A stretch of DNA of 64,000 bases, taken from NCBI RefSeq assembly GCF_900312995.1, contig NZ_ONZI01000003.1, positions 310,001 through 374,000 of the forward strand, given 5' to 3'. Numbering within the stretch: position 1 is the first letter of the stretch; each line of letters starts with the position of its first letter. This stretch comes from Kushneria phyllosphaerae (lineage in GTDB: Bacteria > Pseudomonadota > Gammaproteobacteria > Pseudomonadales > Halomonadaceae). This document shows, piece after piece, positions 24,662 through 34,250 of the stretch. A program made the position numbers and the translations under genes. The notes under the pieces were generated by a model. It ran no database searches. It saw only the letters and a program-made list of their open reading frames with translations, and was not told the DNA's origin.

Positions 24662-26104
24662 TCAGGTGCCGATGTCTTTCAACGGTTTGCCGCTCATCAG
24701 GTTCTTTTCGATCTTCTCAAGCGAGATGCCCTTGGTTTCCGGGATCAGCAGCAGGGTGAAGATGATAAAGACCACGTTGAGCACCGACAGGATGCCGAAG
24801 GTCATGGCGCCCCCAATGGCAGCAATCATGACCGGGAAGAACTGGCCAATGGCAAAGTTGCCGACCCAGTTGGCAACCGTTGAGCAGCTCAGGCCAAAAT
24901 CACGGCCGTTGAGCGGCTGAATCTCGGCACACAGGGTCCAGATCAGCGGGCCGGCCGACATGGCAAAACCGGCCACGAAGATCAAAAGCGACGCCATGCC
25001 GGTGTACTGCAGGAAGGTCGTGGTCGGGCCAATGACCAGAATCGTGGCCAGAACGGCCATGCTGGCGGCCATGACGGCAAAGCCGGCATAAAGAATGGGC
25101 TTGCGGCCCAGTCGGTCTACAAAGCCGATGGCAATGAAGGTGGCCAGCACGTTGACCAGACCCGTGGCAACCGTACTCCAGAGCTGTGCGGCCGTACCTT
25201 CGAACCCGGACATCTGGAAGATCTGCGGGGCGAAATACATGATGGCGTTCATGCCGGTGAACTGCTGTACCAGCTGCAAACAGATACCCAGCATGACCGA
25301 ACGACGGAAATTGGGGTTTTCCTTGAACATCTGAAAGCCGCGGCTTTTCTGCTTGGCGTTGATGCTTTCCTCGATCTCGCCCATCTCGTAATCGATTTCA
25401 GTCTTGCTGCTGCGAAGCTTCGTGAGCACTTCACGTGCCTCGTCAAAGCGGTCCCGCGAGGCCAGCCAGCGCGGGCTGTTGGGGACCATGAGCACGCCGA
25501 TGAACAGCATGGCGGCCGGAATCATCAAAACGCCGAACATCCAGCGCCAGCTTTCGATATAGCTAAAGGCCAGATTCGACATGAAGGCGGCCAGAATACC
25601 GATGGTGACCATCAGCTGATAAAAGGAGATGGTGGTGCCGCGGATACGCTCGGGGGCGACCTCGGAAAGATACAGCGGTGCCGTAAAGGAGGCCACGCCC
25701 ACTGCCAGTCCCAGCAGAATACGGGCAATGATCAAAATGTTCGGGCTGGTGGACATGACCGCGACCAAGGCGCCGATAAAAAACAAAAGCGAGCTGTACA
25801 TCAGCGCCTTCTTGCGGCCAAGGCGCTGTGAAATGGCGCCGGCCCCCAGTGCTCCCAGGGCGGCACCGGCCATCATGGAGCTTACGATCCAGCCTTCCAT
25901 CAGGGTGGAAACATGAAACTCCTTGACGATAAAGGGCAGGGCGCCGGAAATGACACCGACGTCCATGCCGAACAGCAAACCTGCCAAAGCCGCCAGGCCA
26001 CAGCTCAGCCAGACCATCGGCACAATGTCGGCATCTCTGACGGCGTCTGGTTTCGCCTGATCATAATTCGCAGCACCTGGGCTGCTCCCTGAGTGACCTA
26101 CCAT
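24662..26104 (-). CDS. MFS sugar porter (GalP/XylE-like)
   Basis: 480 residues from ATG 26104, with AAGGA at good distance; longer readings lack one. Twelve membrane segments with sugar-porter signatures: GMDVGVISGALPFI, RLGRKKAL, PLYLSEVAPERIRG, SPRWL, QQFTGMNAIMYFAP, DRLGRKPIL, and a C-terminal IPETKG. This is a proton-coupled hexose or pentose importer; the neighbouring glucose-catabolic genes suggest glucose. A 608-base gap separates it from zwf, divergent. Confidence 0.92.
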   Translation of the reverse strand: MVGHSGSSPGAANYDQAKPDAVRDADIVPMVWLSCGLAALAGLLFGMDVGVISGALPFIVKEFHVSTLMEGWIVSSMMAGAALGALGAGAISQRLGRKKALMYSSLLFFIGALVAVMSTSPNILIIARILLGLAVGVASFTAPLYLSEVAPERIRGTTISFYQLMVTIGILAAFMSNLAFSYIESWRWMFGVLMIPAAMLFIGVLMVPNSPRWLASRDRFDEAREVLTKLRSSKTEIDYEMGEIEESINAKQKSRGFQMFKENPNFRRSVMLGICLQLVQQFTGMNAIMYFAPQIFQMSGFEGTAAQLWSTVATGLVNVLATFIAIGFVDRLGRKPILYAGFAVMAASMAVLATILVIGPTTTFLQYTGMASLLIFVAGFAMSAGPLIWTLCAEIQPLNGRDFGLSCSTVANWVGNFAIGQFFPVMIAAIGGAMTFGILSVLNVVFIIFTLLLIPETKGISLEKIEKNLMSGKPLKDIGT

Positions 26105-26712
26105 GTCATTTTCCTTGTCCTGCCAGGTTGAAAGGGCGTTGCTTAATCGTGTCAGCCGTAAACTATCAGCACTGCTGCCTGGGTACTGCGCCATTATGGG
26201 CATTTGCTGTCACGTGCAGAGGACAGCAGGCGATGAAGGGCACGGATTTCATAAGCCCGTGAGAAATGGCCAGCGATCGACAGTTGATGGCATCAATAAT
26301 CATGCGCACCATAATAAAGTTGTTAAGGTAGGGTAAGGCCAGCGATTATCGTTGCTTGTTAGACCAAAGGCTTATGATTCGTTCAGGAGCGGCAGGGTAA
26401 TCACGGTCAACGCGTTCTAAAAATGTCATCCCCAAGGTAAAAGAGTGCTGATATCATTGGATCTTCATGCAGCCTCGATGCCGCCGAACTATCCTGTCAA
26501 ATGACGCATGATCAGGGTTGTGCGCAGCCACGTCCGTGCAAACGGTCTGCCAGCCATGTCAGACGTATTGGTTCGACAGTGTCTATACCCGCAAGGGAAG
26601 ACGATGGGGCTGCTACCTGCTGCCCTGATGGAAGCGAAGCAATGTATTGCGAGGATGATGTCCTGATGTCTAACGTTGTCGGAAATCTACCAAACCGGGA
26701 AGGGAGCACGGC
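26105..26712. other. Divergent intergenic region between the sugar porter and zwf
   Basis: About 600 bases with no convincing gene. It must hold the promoters of the porter (minus) and zwf (plus). I found a small palindrome GCAATGTATTGC at 26639-26650, 63 bases before the zwf start, and the zwf Shine-Dalgarno GGGAAGGGAG. No HexR-type TGTAATT/AATTACA operator was seen and no sigma70 promoter stands out. Confidence 0.5.
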
Positions 26713-28194
26713 ATGAGTGTGAATGACGACAACAATACTGCTGTCGATCTGGCGCTTTTCGGCGCACTGGGTGATCTGGCCCTGCGCAAGCTGTATGTCG
26801 CGCTCTACCATCTGGATCGCGAATCGCTGATGGCGCCCGAGACCCGAATTCTGGGTCTGGCCCGCCAGGAATACGATAATGATGCTTTTCGTGCGCGCGT
26901 ACGCGATGCACTGGAAACCCGTGTGCGCGCCGATGAGCGCACCGAGGAGAGCATGAATCGGTTTCTGGCGCGGCTGGACTATATCGAAATCGATTTTTCC
27001 TCTCCCGACAGTTACAACCAGATTGCCCAGTGGCACGGCACCAGTGCGCAGCCGCTGACCATCTATCTGTCGGTGCCGGCCCGCCTGTATGGCGAGATCT
27101 GCGCCAATCTGTCCCAAAGCGGCTGTCTGGACAACGAGTCCCGTGTGGTGGTCGAAAAACCGATCGGCTATTCGCTGCAGACTTCTGAAGAGATCAATGA
27201 CGCCATCGGTGCCGTCTTTGATGAAAGTCGGATCTATCGCATTGACCACTATCTGGGTAAGGAAACAGTCCAGAACCTGCTGGCCCTGCGCTTTGCCAAC
27301 CCCTTGTTTGGCAGTCAGTGGAACCAGAGCCATATCTCGCATGTCGAGATCACGGTGGCCGAGACGGTCGGGATTGAAGGGCGCTGGGGCTATTTTGATC
27401 AGGCCGGCCAGCTCCGCGATATGGTCCAGAACCATCTGATGCAGCTTCTTTGCATGATCGCCATGGATCCGCCTTCCAATCTGGATGCCGACAGCATTCG
27501 CGATGAGAAGGTCAAGGTGCTCAAGGCGCTGCGTCCGTTTGAAGGCGAGCGTCTGGATACCGATGTGGTGAGAGGGCAATACATTGCCGGCACCATCGCC
27601 GGCAAGTCGGTGCCGGGCTATCTCGAGGAAGAGGGCGCCAATGTTGATTCGCGCACCGAAACCTTTGTGGCCTTCAAGACCGAGATCCAGAACTGGCGCT
27701 GGGCAGGCGTGCCCTTCTATCTGCGTACCGGCAAGCGCATGCCGGAGAAACTCTCGCAGATCGTGATTCACTTTCGCCCGCAGTCGCATTACATCTTTGA
27801 TAACGATCAGCGCAGCATGGCAGCCAACAAGCTCATTATTCGGCTGCAGCCCGACGAGGGCATTGCCCTGCAGGTGCTGACCAAGGACAGCGGGCTGGAC
27901 AAGGGCATGCGCCTGCGCACCGGGCCACTGCATCTGGATTTCCATCAGGCCTTCCCGTCGGCACGTATTCCGGATGCCTATGAGCGCCTGTTGCTGGAGG
28001 TCATGAAGGGTCAGCAGTATCTCTTTGTGCGTCGTGACGAGATCGAGTACTCCTGGCGCTGGATCGATCAGCTGATCAAGGGCTGGGAGGCGCGCGATAT
28101 CATGCCCAAGCGCTATCCGGCAGGCTCGTGGGGGCCGGTGTCCTCCATCGGAATGATCACCCAGGACGGCCGCAGCTGGTATGAAGACTATTAA
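26713..28194 (+). CDS. zwf: Glucose-6-phosphate 1-dehydrogenase
   Basis: 493 residues, the usual length. The N-terminal dinucleotide motif is [13 protein letters not shown] (as in Pseudomonas enzymes), and the active-site block is [16 protein letters not shown]. Other family segments are [10 protein letters not shown] and [16 protein letters not shown]. It oxidises glucose-6-phosphate to 6-phosphogluconolactone with NADP or NAD, feeding the Entner-Doudoroff route with pgl and eda, which follow on the same strand. The start has GGGAAGGGAG just upstream. Confidence 0.96.
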   Translation: MSVNDDNNTAVDLALFGALGDLALRKLYVALYHLDRESLMAPETRILGLARQEYDNDAFRARVRDALETRVRADERTEESMNRFLARLDYIEIDFSSPDSYNQIAQWHGTSAQPLTIYLSVPARLYGEICANLSQSGCLDNESRVVVEKPIGYSLQTSEEINDAIGAVFDESRIYRIDHYLGKETVQNLLALRFANPLFGSQWNQSHISHVEITVAETVGIEGRWGYFDQAGQLRDMVQNHLMQLLCMIAMDPPSNLDADSIRDEKVKVLKALRPFEGERLDTDVVRGQYIAGTIAGKSVPGYLEEEGANVDSRTETFVAFKTEIQNWRWAGVPFYLRTGKRMPEKLSQIVIHFRPQSHYIFDNDQRSMAANKLIIRLQPDEGIALQVLTKDSGLDKGMRLRTGPLHLDFHQAFPSARIPDAYERLLLEVMKGQQYLFVRRDEIEYSWRWIDQLIKGWEARDIMPKRYPAGSWGPVSSIGMITQDGRSWYEDY

Positions 28195-28212
28195 TCATGA
28201 AAACGACCAACC

Positions 28213-28890
28213 ATGAAAACGACTGAAGCCGACGCACGTACTCGAGTGGCACATGATCTGGCGGTCAGTGTGGCCGCTGCCCTCAGAGAGGATCTCGAGC
28301 AGCAGGAGCGGGTCACGCTGGTGCTTTCGGGGGGCAGTACGCCAAAGCCCTTTATGCAGGCGCTGAGCCGAATGGCACTGGCGTGGTCACGCGTAGACAT
28401 TACGCTGGCCGATGAGCGCTGGGTGGCAACCGATCACGATGACAGCAACGATCGCTTTGTTCGCACCCACATGATAATCAATGCGGCCGCCGAGGCTCGT
28501 TTTCATCCGCTCGTTAACGAGGCACCAACGCCTGAAGCCGGTGCCGATGAGGTGGGTCAGCGCCTTGCTGCGTTGACCTGGCCTGCCAGTGTCGTGGTGC
28601 TGGGCATGGGTGGCGATGGCCATACGGCGTCTCTGTTTCCCGACAGCGCAGAACTTGGTGACGGGCTTGAAAGCGAAGCGCTGGTCATCGCGGCGCATGC
28701 GCCAAGCGTTGGTCAACCCCGCATCTCTCTGACGCGCGATCGCCTCATGCGCTCGCATCGTCGCTATCTGCATCTCAACGGTGGCGATAAAAAAGCCGTA
28801 CTGGCCAATGCCATGGCAGGTAGTGATCAACATGAACTGCCGATCCGGGCTTTTCTTGATGCGCCGCTGGCACTTTACTGGGCACCGTGA
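28213..28890 (+). CDS. pgl: 6-phosphogluconolactonase
   Basis: 225 residues. Family hallmarks are LVLSGGSTPKPFMQAL, VDITLADERWV, SNDRFVRTHM, VVLGMGGDGHTASLFPDS and PRISLTRDRL. It hydrolyses 6-phosphogluconolactone to 6-phosphogluconate. It starts 18 bases after zwf, so the two are surely co-transcribed. Cytosolic. Confidence 0.95.
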   Translation: MKTTEADARTRVAHDLAVSVAAALREDLEQQERVTLVLSGGSTPKPFMQALSRMALAWSRVDITLADERWVATDHDDSNDRFVRTHMIINAAAEARFHPLVNEAPTPEAGADEVGQRLAALTWPASVVVLGMGGDGHTASLFPDSAELGDGLESEALVIAAHAPSVGQPRISLTRDRLMRSHRRYLHLNGGDKKAVLANAMAGSDQHELPIRAFLDAPLALYWAP

Positions 28891-29023
28891 CACGATCAGG
28901 ATACGATAAAGTATATCCCGGCGCGTCAGGCGGTGTCGGGAAAGAAACAAGCCGGGTCGAGGATGTCTGTCTTCGATCTGTTTAGCGCGGCGCATACCGC
29001 CGGGGTGATGATCAGGAGGCTTC

Positions 29024-29686
29024 ATGTCATCGGACAAGCAGTTACCGTCCACACGTACGACCGAAATTGACAGTATCTGTCAGCGGACCACGGTCATTCC
29101 GGTGTTGACCATTCATCGCATCGAAGACGCCGTGCCGCTTTGCCGGGCGCTTTACGAAGGTGGGCTGACCGTACTGGAAGTGACCCTGCGCACCGACTGT
29201 GCCATGGAAGCGCTGTATCGACTTCGTGATGAGTTGCCCGAAGCCAGCATTGGTGCCGGTACGGTCCTGACGCCGGCGCAGTATCGTCGCGCCGAAGATG
29301 CCGGTGTCGACTTTGTGGTCACACCCGGCACGACTGATCGCCTTTACGAGTACGGCATTCAAAGCCCTGTCCCCCTGCTGCCGGGGATCGCAACGGCAAC
29401 GGAGCTTCTGACCGGCTGGCAGTACGGCTATCGTCGCTTCAAGTTTTTCCCGGCTGAGGCCAGTGGTGGCGTCGGGGCGCTCAAGGCGCTCGCAGGCCCC
29501 CTGGGAGATGTCCAGTTCTGTCCTACCGGTGGCATTACGCCTGACAATGCAGCCAACTATCTACGGCTTCGCAACGTCATGTGTGTGGGCGGTACCTGGG
29601 TGACCCCGAAGGAACTGATTGAAAATGAAGACTGGGACGGCATTCGCGCCATCGCGCGTGAAACCGTGGCCACTATCAAGCATTAA
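29024..29686 (+). CDS. eda: KDPG/KHG aldolase
   Basis: 220 residues. The catalytic Glu lies in VLEVTLRTDCAM, the Schiff-base Lys in RRFKFFPAEASGG, and the binding-site segments GAGTVLTPAQ, VTPGT and FCPTGGITPDNA are present. It splits 2-keto-3-deoxy-6-phosphogluconate into pyruvate and glyceraldehyde-3-phosphate. AGGAGG sits just before the ATG. It follows pgl by 133 bases. The dehydratase gene edd, needed to make its substrate, is not in the window. A terminator at 29765-29794 ends the unit. Confidence 0.95.
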   Translation: MSSDKQLPSTRTTEIDSICQRTTVIPVLTIHRIEDAVPLCRALYEGGLTVLEVTLRTDCAMEALYRLRDELPEASIGAGTVLTPAQYRRAEDAGVDFVVTPGTTDRLYEYGIQSPVPLLPGIATATELLTGWQYGYRRFKFFPAEASGGVGALKALAGPLGDVQFCPTGGITPDNAANYLRLRNVMCVGGTWVTPKELIENEDWDGIRAIARETVATIKH

Positions 29687-29764
29687 GTGAATTGAGTGAT
29701 CAAACGGCAGGGCATGATTGACCCTGTCAGTACCGGCTCTCTCGGCAGCCTCGGCTGTTGTTTT

Positions 29765-29794
29765 GCCCGTCTCACCTTGAGGCGGGCTTTTTTT
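29765..29794 (+). terminator. Terminator after eda
   Basis: A 10-bp stem with one G-U pair (29765-29774 with 29778-29787) is followed by seven T. It ends the zwf-pgl-eda unit. Confidence 0.88.
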
Positions 29795-29876
29795 GGTCTA
29801 CAGGTCATGACTTCTGGTTTGCAGGTCTTGCCTGTGTCATTGGGTCACCCGCCAACCCATGCTCATCCATACAGAC

Positions 29877-29911
29877 AAAAAAAGGCTGCCCTTCGTGAAA
29901 CGGGCAGCCTT
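29877..29911 (-). terminator. Terminator of the glk - mutarotase - AKR operon
   Basis: A perfect 10-bp stem (29882-29891 with 29902-29911) is followed on minus by a T7 tract, 25 bases after the aldo-keto reductase stop. Confidence 0.88.
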
Positions 29912-29935
29912 GGGTACCTTCAAGGGAAGCAGACG

Positions 29936-30799
29936 TCAGGGCACGCGATAGGCGCGTACGGCTTCCAGCAGGGCAAACCACTCCGGTCGGCTCAGGGTCA
30001 GACCGGCATCGTGTGCCAGTGCCTGCAGTCGGGCAGGGCGAAGCGTTCCCACGACGGCTCTGGGCTGTCCCGGAATGGTGTGAAGCCAGGCCAGGGCGAC
30101 GCCGGCAGGGCTGACCTGGTGGGTGTCGGCCATGGTCTTGAGCATCTGGCCCAGCTGGTTTTCAAAGATACGCCCACCCCATAGCGGAGAGCCGGCAAGG
30201 CCTGCCATGTTGTCGCGGCGCATGCTGTCCCACATGCCATCAAAAAGCATCTGACTGCGGGCAATCGACATTTCCATCTGCTGGCAGGCCAGCGGGGTCT
30301 GCATGGCGGCCTGCAAATGGCGCCACTGGGCAGGCAGGAAGTTGGCCACGCCGATGCGGCGAGCGCGCCCGCTTTCAACGATGGTATCCAGCGCCCGTCC
30401 GGTCGCTTCAACATCCATCAGGGGGTCGGGGCGCATGAGCATGAAGGTGTTGAGCTGCTCAAGACCCAGCTGCTTCAGCGCGCGATTGACGACCTCATCA
30501 AGATACTCGGGCCGGGTATCGTAATATTTGGCACCAAAGCGATCGTCATTCCGGCGAGCCGGAATGACGCCGGCACTCATGTCGAACTGCAGTTGTCGGA
30601 CCTGACTGGCCGGAAGCTGTCGGATCGCCTGCCCCAGCAGGCCTTCCTGTGCCTTTTCGAAATCACTGTGGTCGAACTCGCAGAGCCCCTCTTCAAGGCG
30701 CTGCTGAAACCAGCTCGCCAGTGCTTCGGGCGTTTGCAGGCTGTCGTAGTACGGTAGCTGGCGCAGACCGATCACAAAGGGCGCGGCTGTCATGCTCAT
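29936..30799 (-). CDS. Aldo-keto reductase homolog with degenerate catalytic tetrad
   Basis: 287 residues, related along its length to YdhF-type aldo-keto reductases (RPDPLMD, RRIGVANFLPAQW, and a C-terminus resembling YdhF). Aligned by eye with YdhF from memory, the usual Asp is kept (D43), but Tyr appears replaced by Glu (E48 in DHSDFEK), Lys by Ser (S75) and His by Met (M122 in MLMRPDP). It may therefore be non-catalytic or bind a ligand. ATG 30799 or 30793 can start it; neither has a clear Shine-Dalgarno. It is the last gene of the glk operon, five bases after the mutarotase. Confidence 0.75.
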   Translation of the reverse strand: MSMTAAPFVIGLRQLPYYDSLQTPEALASWFQQRLEEGLCEFDHSDFEKAQEGLLGQAIRQLPASQVRQLQFDMSAGVIPARRNDDRFGAKYYDTRPEYLDEVVNRALKQLGLEQLNTFMLMRPDPLMDVEATGRALDTIVESGRARRIGVANFLPAQWRHLQAAMQTPLACQQMEMSIARSQMLFDGMWDSMRRDNMAGLAGSPLWGGRIFENQLGQMLKTMADTHQVSPAGVALAWLHTIPGQPRAVVGTLRPARLQALAHDAGLTLSRPEWFALLEAVRAYRVP

Positions 30800-30804
30800 C
30801 AGGG

Positions 30805-31674
30805 TTATTCCCGAGCAGAGGTTTCAGGACTTATGTGCATCGACAGGACGTGCTGTGCCCCGGGGGCCAGCCAGACCGGATCCAGGCGGGTACAGGCCGG
30901 TTCGATGCAGATGAAGTTCAGGCGTTCGCGTTCGGGGATATCACCTGGCAGCTTGTCGCCCGGATGCCAGACCACGGTCGAGTCGCTCCCCTGCTTGGCG
31001 ATTCTCAGGCGGCGGTGGCCGTCATCGAGCACCAGCGGTCGGCTGGAGTGATGGATGCGGTCCAGCGCGCCGCGAATGCCCAGCACGCCGGTTTGCTCGG
31101 CTTCGGCGTAATCGGCCAGCTTGTCCAGATAGCGGGCGCCGCCGAGCCCTTCAATGCGACACTGGTGGGTGTCGGGCACTGCAAAATAGGCGTGCAGCGC
31201 CTGGGTCAGGCGTACCGGTGTTTCGCCAATGTGTTCAGTAACAAGCTCCATGGCCAGACGCTGGGCGTTGGCATGAATGACCAGTCGGGGGGCCAGCGTG
31301 TCATGCAGTCGCGCTTCAGGCGACAGGTGGATTTCCACGCCACCTTCCACGTCCTCGTCAACGGCGTCGATGCGCCAGTTGGCGGTACGTGCAAGACCAT
31401 GCATCTGACCCTTGCCGTCCTCGGGCTCGCCGAACCAGGGCCAGCACAGCGGCACGCCGCCACGCAGGGCCTCCGGCGGTGCCTTGGGCGTGGAGGTGGT
31501 CCAGAGCCAGCCGCGCTCTCCGGCCGGCGCATAGTGCAGCAGATGGCCGCCGTGGCGGGACAGTACAAGCTGGCCCCAGTCATCGTTGATGACCAGCAGC
31601 GAGCGGCCCTGCCAGGTGGCATCACGCTGCCCCTGAGTGGCCGATAGAAGCTCGCTCAATGCATCCGGGATCAT
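30805..31674 (-). CDS. D-hexose-6-phosphate mutarotase (aldose 1-epimerase family)
   Basis: 289 residues from ATG 31674, which overlaps the glk stop as ATGA. The family catalytic His (GQMHGLARTANW) and Glu (FICIEPAC) are present, together with RGGVPLCWPWFG and VVWHPGDKLPGD, which mark the YeaD-like subgroup acting on glucose-6-phosphate. It interconverts the anomers of the phosphorylated hexose made by glucokinase, the gene immediately upstream. Confidence 0.9.
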   Translation of the reverse strand: MIPDALSELLSATQGQRDATWQGRSLLVINDDWGQLVLSRHGGHLLHYAPAGERGWLWTTSTPKAPPEALRGGVPLCWPWFGEPEDGKGQMHGLARTANWRIDAVDEDVEGGVEIHLSPEARLHDTLAPRLVIHANAQRLAMELVTEHIGETPVRLTQALHAYFAVPDTHQCRIEGLGGARYLDKLADYAEAEQTGVLGIRGALDRIHHSSRPLVLDDGHRRLRIAKQGSDSTVVWHPGDKLPGDIPERERLNFICIEPACTRLDPVWLAPGAQHVLSMHISPETSARE

Positions 31675-32633
31675 GTCACCTCCTCGTTGTGGAGTGCTTC
31701 GGCAGCGCCCAGCAGTCCGGTCCATTTGGCGGTCACTACCCAGGTCGCAATATCGGCATTGTAGGGGCTCATGCGTCCCTTGTCGGCAAAGGCCTTGCGA
31801 AAGTCGCTGACCCGAAGGGTATCAAGGATGCGGGGCAGAATCCCGCCGCACAGATAAACGCCGCCGCGGGCACCCAGCGTCAGGGCCGCATCGCCAGTGG
31901 CATCGCCAAGAATCTTGCAAAAGCGCAGGACGGCCTGATGGGCCACAGGATCTTCTTCGCTACGGGCAGCTTCGCTGACGCAGGCCGGAGTTTTCAGAGT
32001 GCACTCGTGGCCTTCGAACTCGCACATGGCCGTGTAGATATCCAGCAGACCCTGGCCGCACAGCATGCGCTCGATCGAGACGCGGCCGTAGCGGCCTCGA
32101 AACCACTGCAGCAGGCGAATCTCGAAATCATCGACCGGGGCGAAGCTGGCGTGGCCGCCTTCGGCCGATAGCGGAATCCAGAAACGCTGGCTGGGGGCCA
32201 GACCGGCCAGTCCAAGGCCGGTGCCGGGGCCGATCACCAGCCGCGCACGGCCGGGTTCGCTGTGACCATCGCCCAGGTTGACCAGATCTTCATCGGGAAT
32301 ATGAGGCAGACCCAGTGCCATGGCGGTAAAGTCATTGATGACCTTGAAGTTGTCCAGCTTCAGGCGCTGTTTCATGTCGCTTTTTGAAAAGCGCCATGGA
32401 TTGTTGGTCATCTTGATTTCGTCGTCGTGAACCGGGCAGGCAAAGGCCAGACAGGCTTCGGTCGGTCGCTCACCGTTGATGCCGGCGAGATAGGCGTTGA
32501 CCGCATCATCGAGGTTGGCGTAATCGGCGCAGGCCAGCGTCTGGATGTCGTGCAGATCGAAGGCGCCGGGGGTCACCAGGGCGAAGCGGGCATTGGTGCC
32601 ACCGATATCGCCGACCAGGGCGGGGCGTGTCAT
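31671..32633 (-). CDS. glk: Glucokinase
   Basis: 320 residues. The ATP-binding motif is VGDIGGTNARFAL; further Glk signatures are VINDFTAMALGLPHI, LVIGPGTGLGLAGL, LSAEGGHASFAP and GGVYLCGGILPRIL. It phosphorylates glucose with ATP and feeds zwf or glycogen synthesis. It is the first gene of a three-gene minus-strand operon. Confidence 0.95.
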   Translation of the reverse strand: MTRPALVGDIGGTNARFALVTPGAFDLHDIQTLACADYANLDDAVNAYLAGINGERPTEACLAFACPVHDDEIKMTNNPWRFSKSDMKQRLKLDNFKVINDFTAMALGLPHIPDEDLVNLGDGHSEPGRARLVIGPGTGLGLAGLAPSQRFWIPLSAEGGHASFAPVDDFEIRLLQWFRGRYGRVSIERMLCGQGLLDIYTAMCEFEGHECTLKTPACVSEAARSEEDPVAHQAVLRFCKILGDATGDAALTLGARGGVYLCGGILPRILDTLRVSDFRKAFADKGRMSPYNADIATWVVTAKWTGLLGAAEALHNEEVT

Positions 32634-33125
32634 GGCGGATGATACTCCTGAAGTTCTATAAGTCTTTGAAACAAATCCTGCTCATCGATGCCGCCAGAAT
32701 ATCAGTCATCAGGGCAACACGCTGACGCGAGGTAGTCACACAGGATAAAGCATGTCATATAGTCAGGACTTTACCGGGTTGCGCCTTGTTTGACACGATT
32801 CACCTCCTTTATGGGCGAAAGACGTGTCATGTTATGGCCAATGGCGCTCCGGTCAGGCAAACATTCAGCGACTTGATCGGGCCAGACTCTGGCGTAATTG
32901 ATCTTCCCGGGCCAGACTTGTCCGGACATCACATGACACCAGATGAAAAAACGGGTGTTCGTTGGCGCCAGTACGGGCACCCGCACGGGCAGTGCTTTAC
33001 AACAGGGCCATTGAGGTCAGAAAAAATGACCCCACGTTAGACATTCAGGGGCCGAAAACCGAGAGAATTGCGGCTCATTAACCTGTCGGTGATGAGCTTT
33101 ATCCAATATCGCAGGAGGAGAAAAC
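32634..33125. other. Divergent region between glk and gap
   Basis: 492 bases with no supported gene. CGGGCCAGACT occurs twice, at 32878-32888 and 32908-32918, exactly 30 bases apart and therefore on the same DNA face; TTGATC lies a few bases before each copy. A short stem GGTCA / TGACC (33015-33031) is also seen. The gap Shine-Dalgarno AGGAGGAG is just before 33126. I see no confident promoter. Confidence 0.5.
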
Positions 33126-34127
33126 ATGACGCTTCGTGTCGCAATCAACGGGTTCGGACGTATCGGTCGTAACACCTTTCGTGCGCTGTATGAAAGTGGT
33201 TATCGTGACCGTATCGAAGTCGTGGCCATCAATGATCTGGGCGACCCGGCGCTGAATGCGCTACTGCTGGAAAATGACACCACGCACGGCCATTTCAATG
33301 CTGAAATCACGCATGACGATGAAAGTTTTACCGTCAACGGCGACCGTGTTCGCATTCTCTCCGAGCGTGATCCGTCCAAACTTCCGTGGGGCGATCTGAA
33401 CATCGATCTGGTCATGGAATGCACGGGCATCTTTACCAAGCGCGAAGCCGCGGCCAAGCATATCGAAGCCGGTGCCAAGCGTGTTCTGATCTCCGGTCCG
33501 AGCGGTGATGCTGACGCCACCATCGTGTTCGGGGTCAATGAGCAGGTACTGGAAGCCGGTCACACGGTGGTTTCCAACGCTTCATGCACCACCAACTGCC
33601 TGGCGCCGGTGGCCAAGGCCCTTAACGATACCGTGGGTATCGAGACCGGCCTGATGAACACCATTCACGCCTACACCAACGATCAGAACCTGTCGGACGT
33701 TTATCACTCCGACCCGTTCCGTGCCCGCAGCGCGACCCAGTCCATGATTCCGACCAAGACCGGTGCTGCCTCGGCCGTCGCCAAGGTGCTGCCCGAGCTT
33801 GATGGCAAGCTGGACGGTTTTGCCATTCGCGTGCCGGTGATCAACGTTTCGGTCGTGGATCTGACCTTCACGGCTTCACGCGATACCAGCCGTGACGAGA
33901 TCAATCAGATCATGCGCGATGCTGCCGCTAAATCGGATGTGTTGAACATCAATGAGAAGCCACTGGTCTCGATCGACTTCAACCATAACCCGAGCTCTTC
34001 GACCTTTGACACCAACCATACGCGTGTCAACGGCCGGCTGGTCAAGGTCATGTCCTGGTACGACAACGAGTGGGGCTTCTCCAACCGTATGCTGGACACG
34101 GCGCTGGCGATGGGCAAAACCCTCTAA
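33126..34127 (+). CDS. gap: Type I glyceraldehyde-3-phosphate dehydrogenase
   Basis: 333 residues. The NAD fold opens [18 protein letters not shown] with Asp after VVAIN, pointing to NAD preference; the catalytic Cys is in [17 protein letters not shown], followed by TIHAYTNDQ and [13 protein letters not shown]. It converts glyceraldehyde-3-phosphate and phosphate to 1,3-bisphosphoglycerate, the step after Eda. It is divergent from glk and closed by the terminator at 34196-34222. Confidence 0.96.
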   Translation: MTLRVAINGFGRIGRNTFRALYESGYRDRIEVVAINDLGDPALNALLLENDTTHGHFNAEITHDDESFTVNGDRVRILSERDPSKLPWGDLNIDLVMECTGIFTKREAAAKHIEAGAKRVLISGPSGDADATIVFGVNEQVLEAGHTVVSNASCTTNCLAPVAKALNDTVGIETGLMNTIHAYTNDQNLSDVYHSDPFRARSATQSMIPTKTGAASAVAKVLPELDGKLDGFAIRVPVINVSVVDLTFTASRDTSRDEINQIMRDAAAKSDVLNINEKPLVSIDFNHNPSSSTFDTNHTRVNGRLVKVMSWYDNEWGFSNRMLDTALAMGKTL

Positions 34128-34141
34128 TTCGTTTCTCGCAG

Positions 34142-34172
34142 TACTGTTGCACTACCACTAATACTGTTGCAC
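34142..34172. repeat. Short direct repeat after gap
   Basis: TACTGTTGCAC is repeated at 34142 and 34162 (20-base period) in the gap 3' region, before the terminator. Function unknown. Confidence 0.4.
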
Positions 34173-34195
34173 CACTATCGTAGTATCGCGATATC

Positions 34196-34222
34196 AAAGG
34201 ACGCCCTCGGGCGTCCTTTTTT
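34196..34222 (+). terminator. Terminator after gap
   Basis: AAAGGACGCCC and GGGCGTCCTTT pair perfectly (11 bp) around TC and run into T6. Confidence 0.9.
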
Positions 34223-34250
34223 GACCCATCATCGTTCTCAAGGAGGAGAC

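Noticed and set aside
26103-26336. 77-codon plus frame in the porter-zwf gap
   Set aside because: No ribosome-binding site, no motif, and it covers the expected promoter region.
32786-33040. 84-codon plus frame and an overlapping minus frame between glk and gap
   Set aside because: Both overlap each other, lack ribosome-binding sites, and look non-coding.
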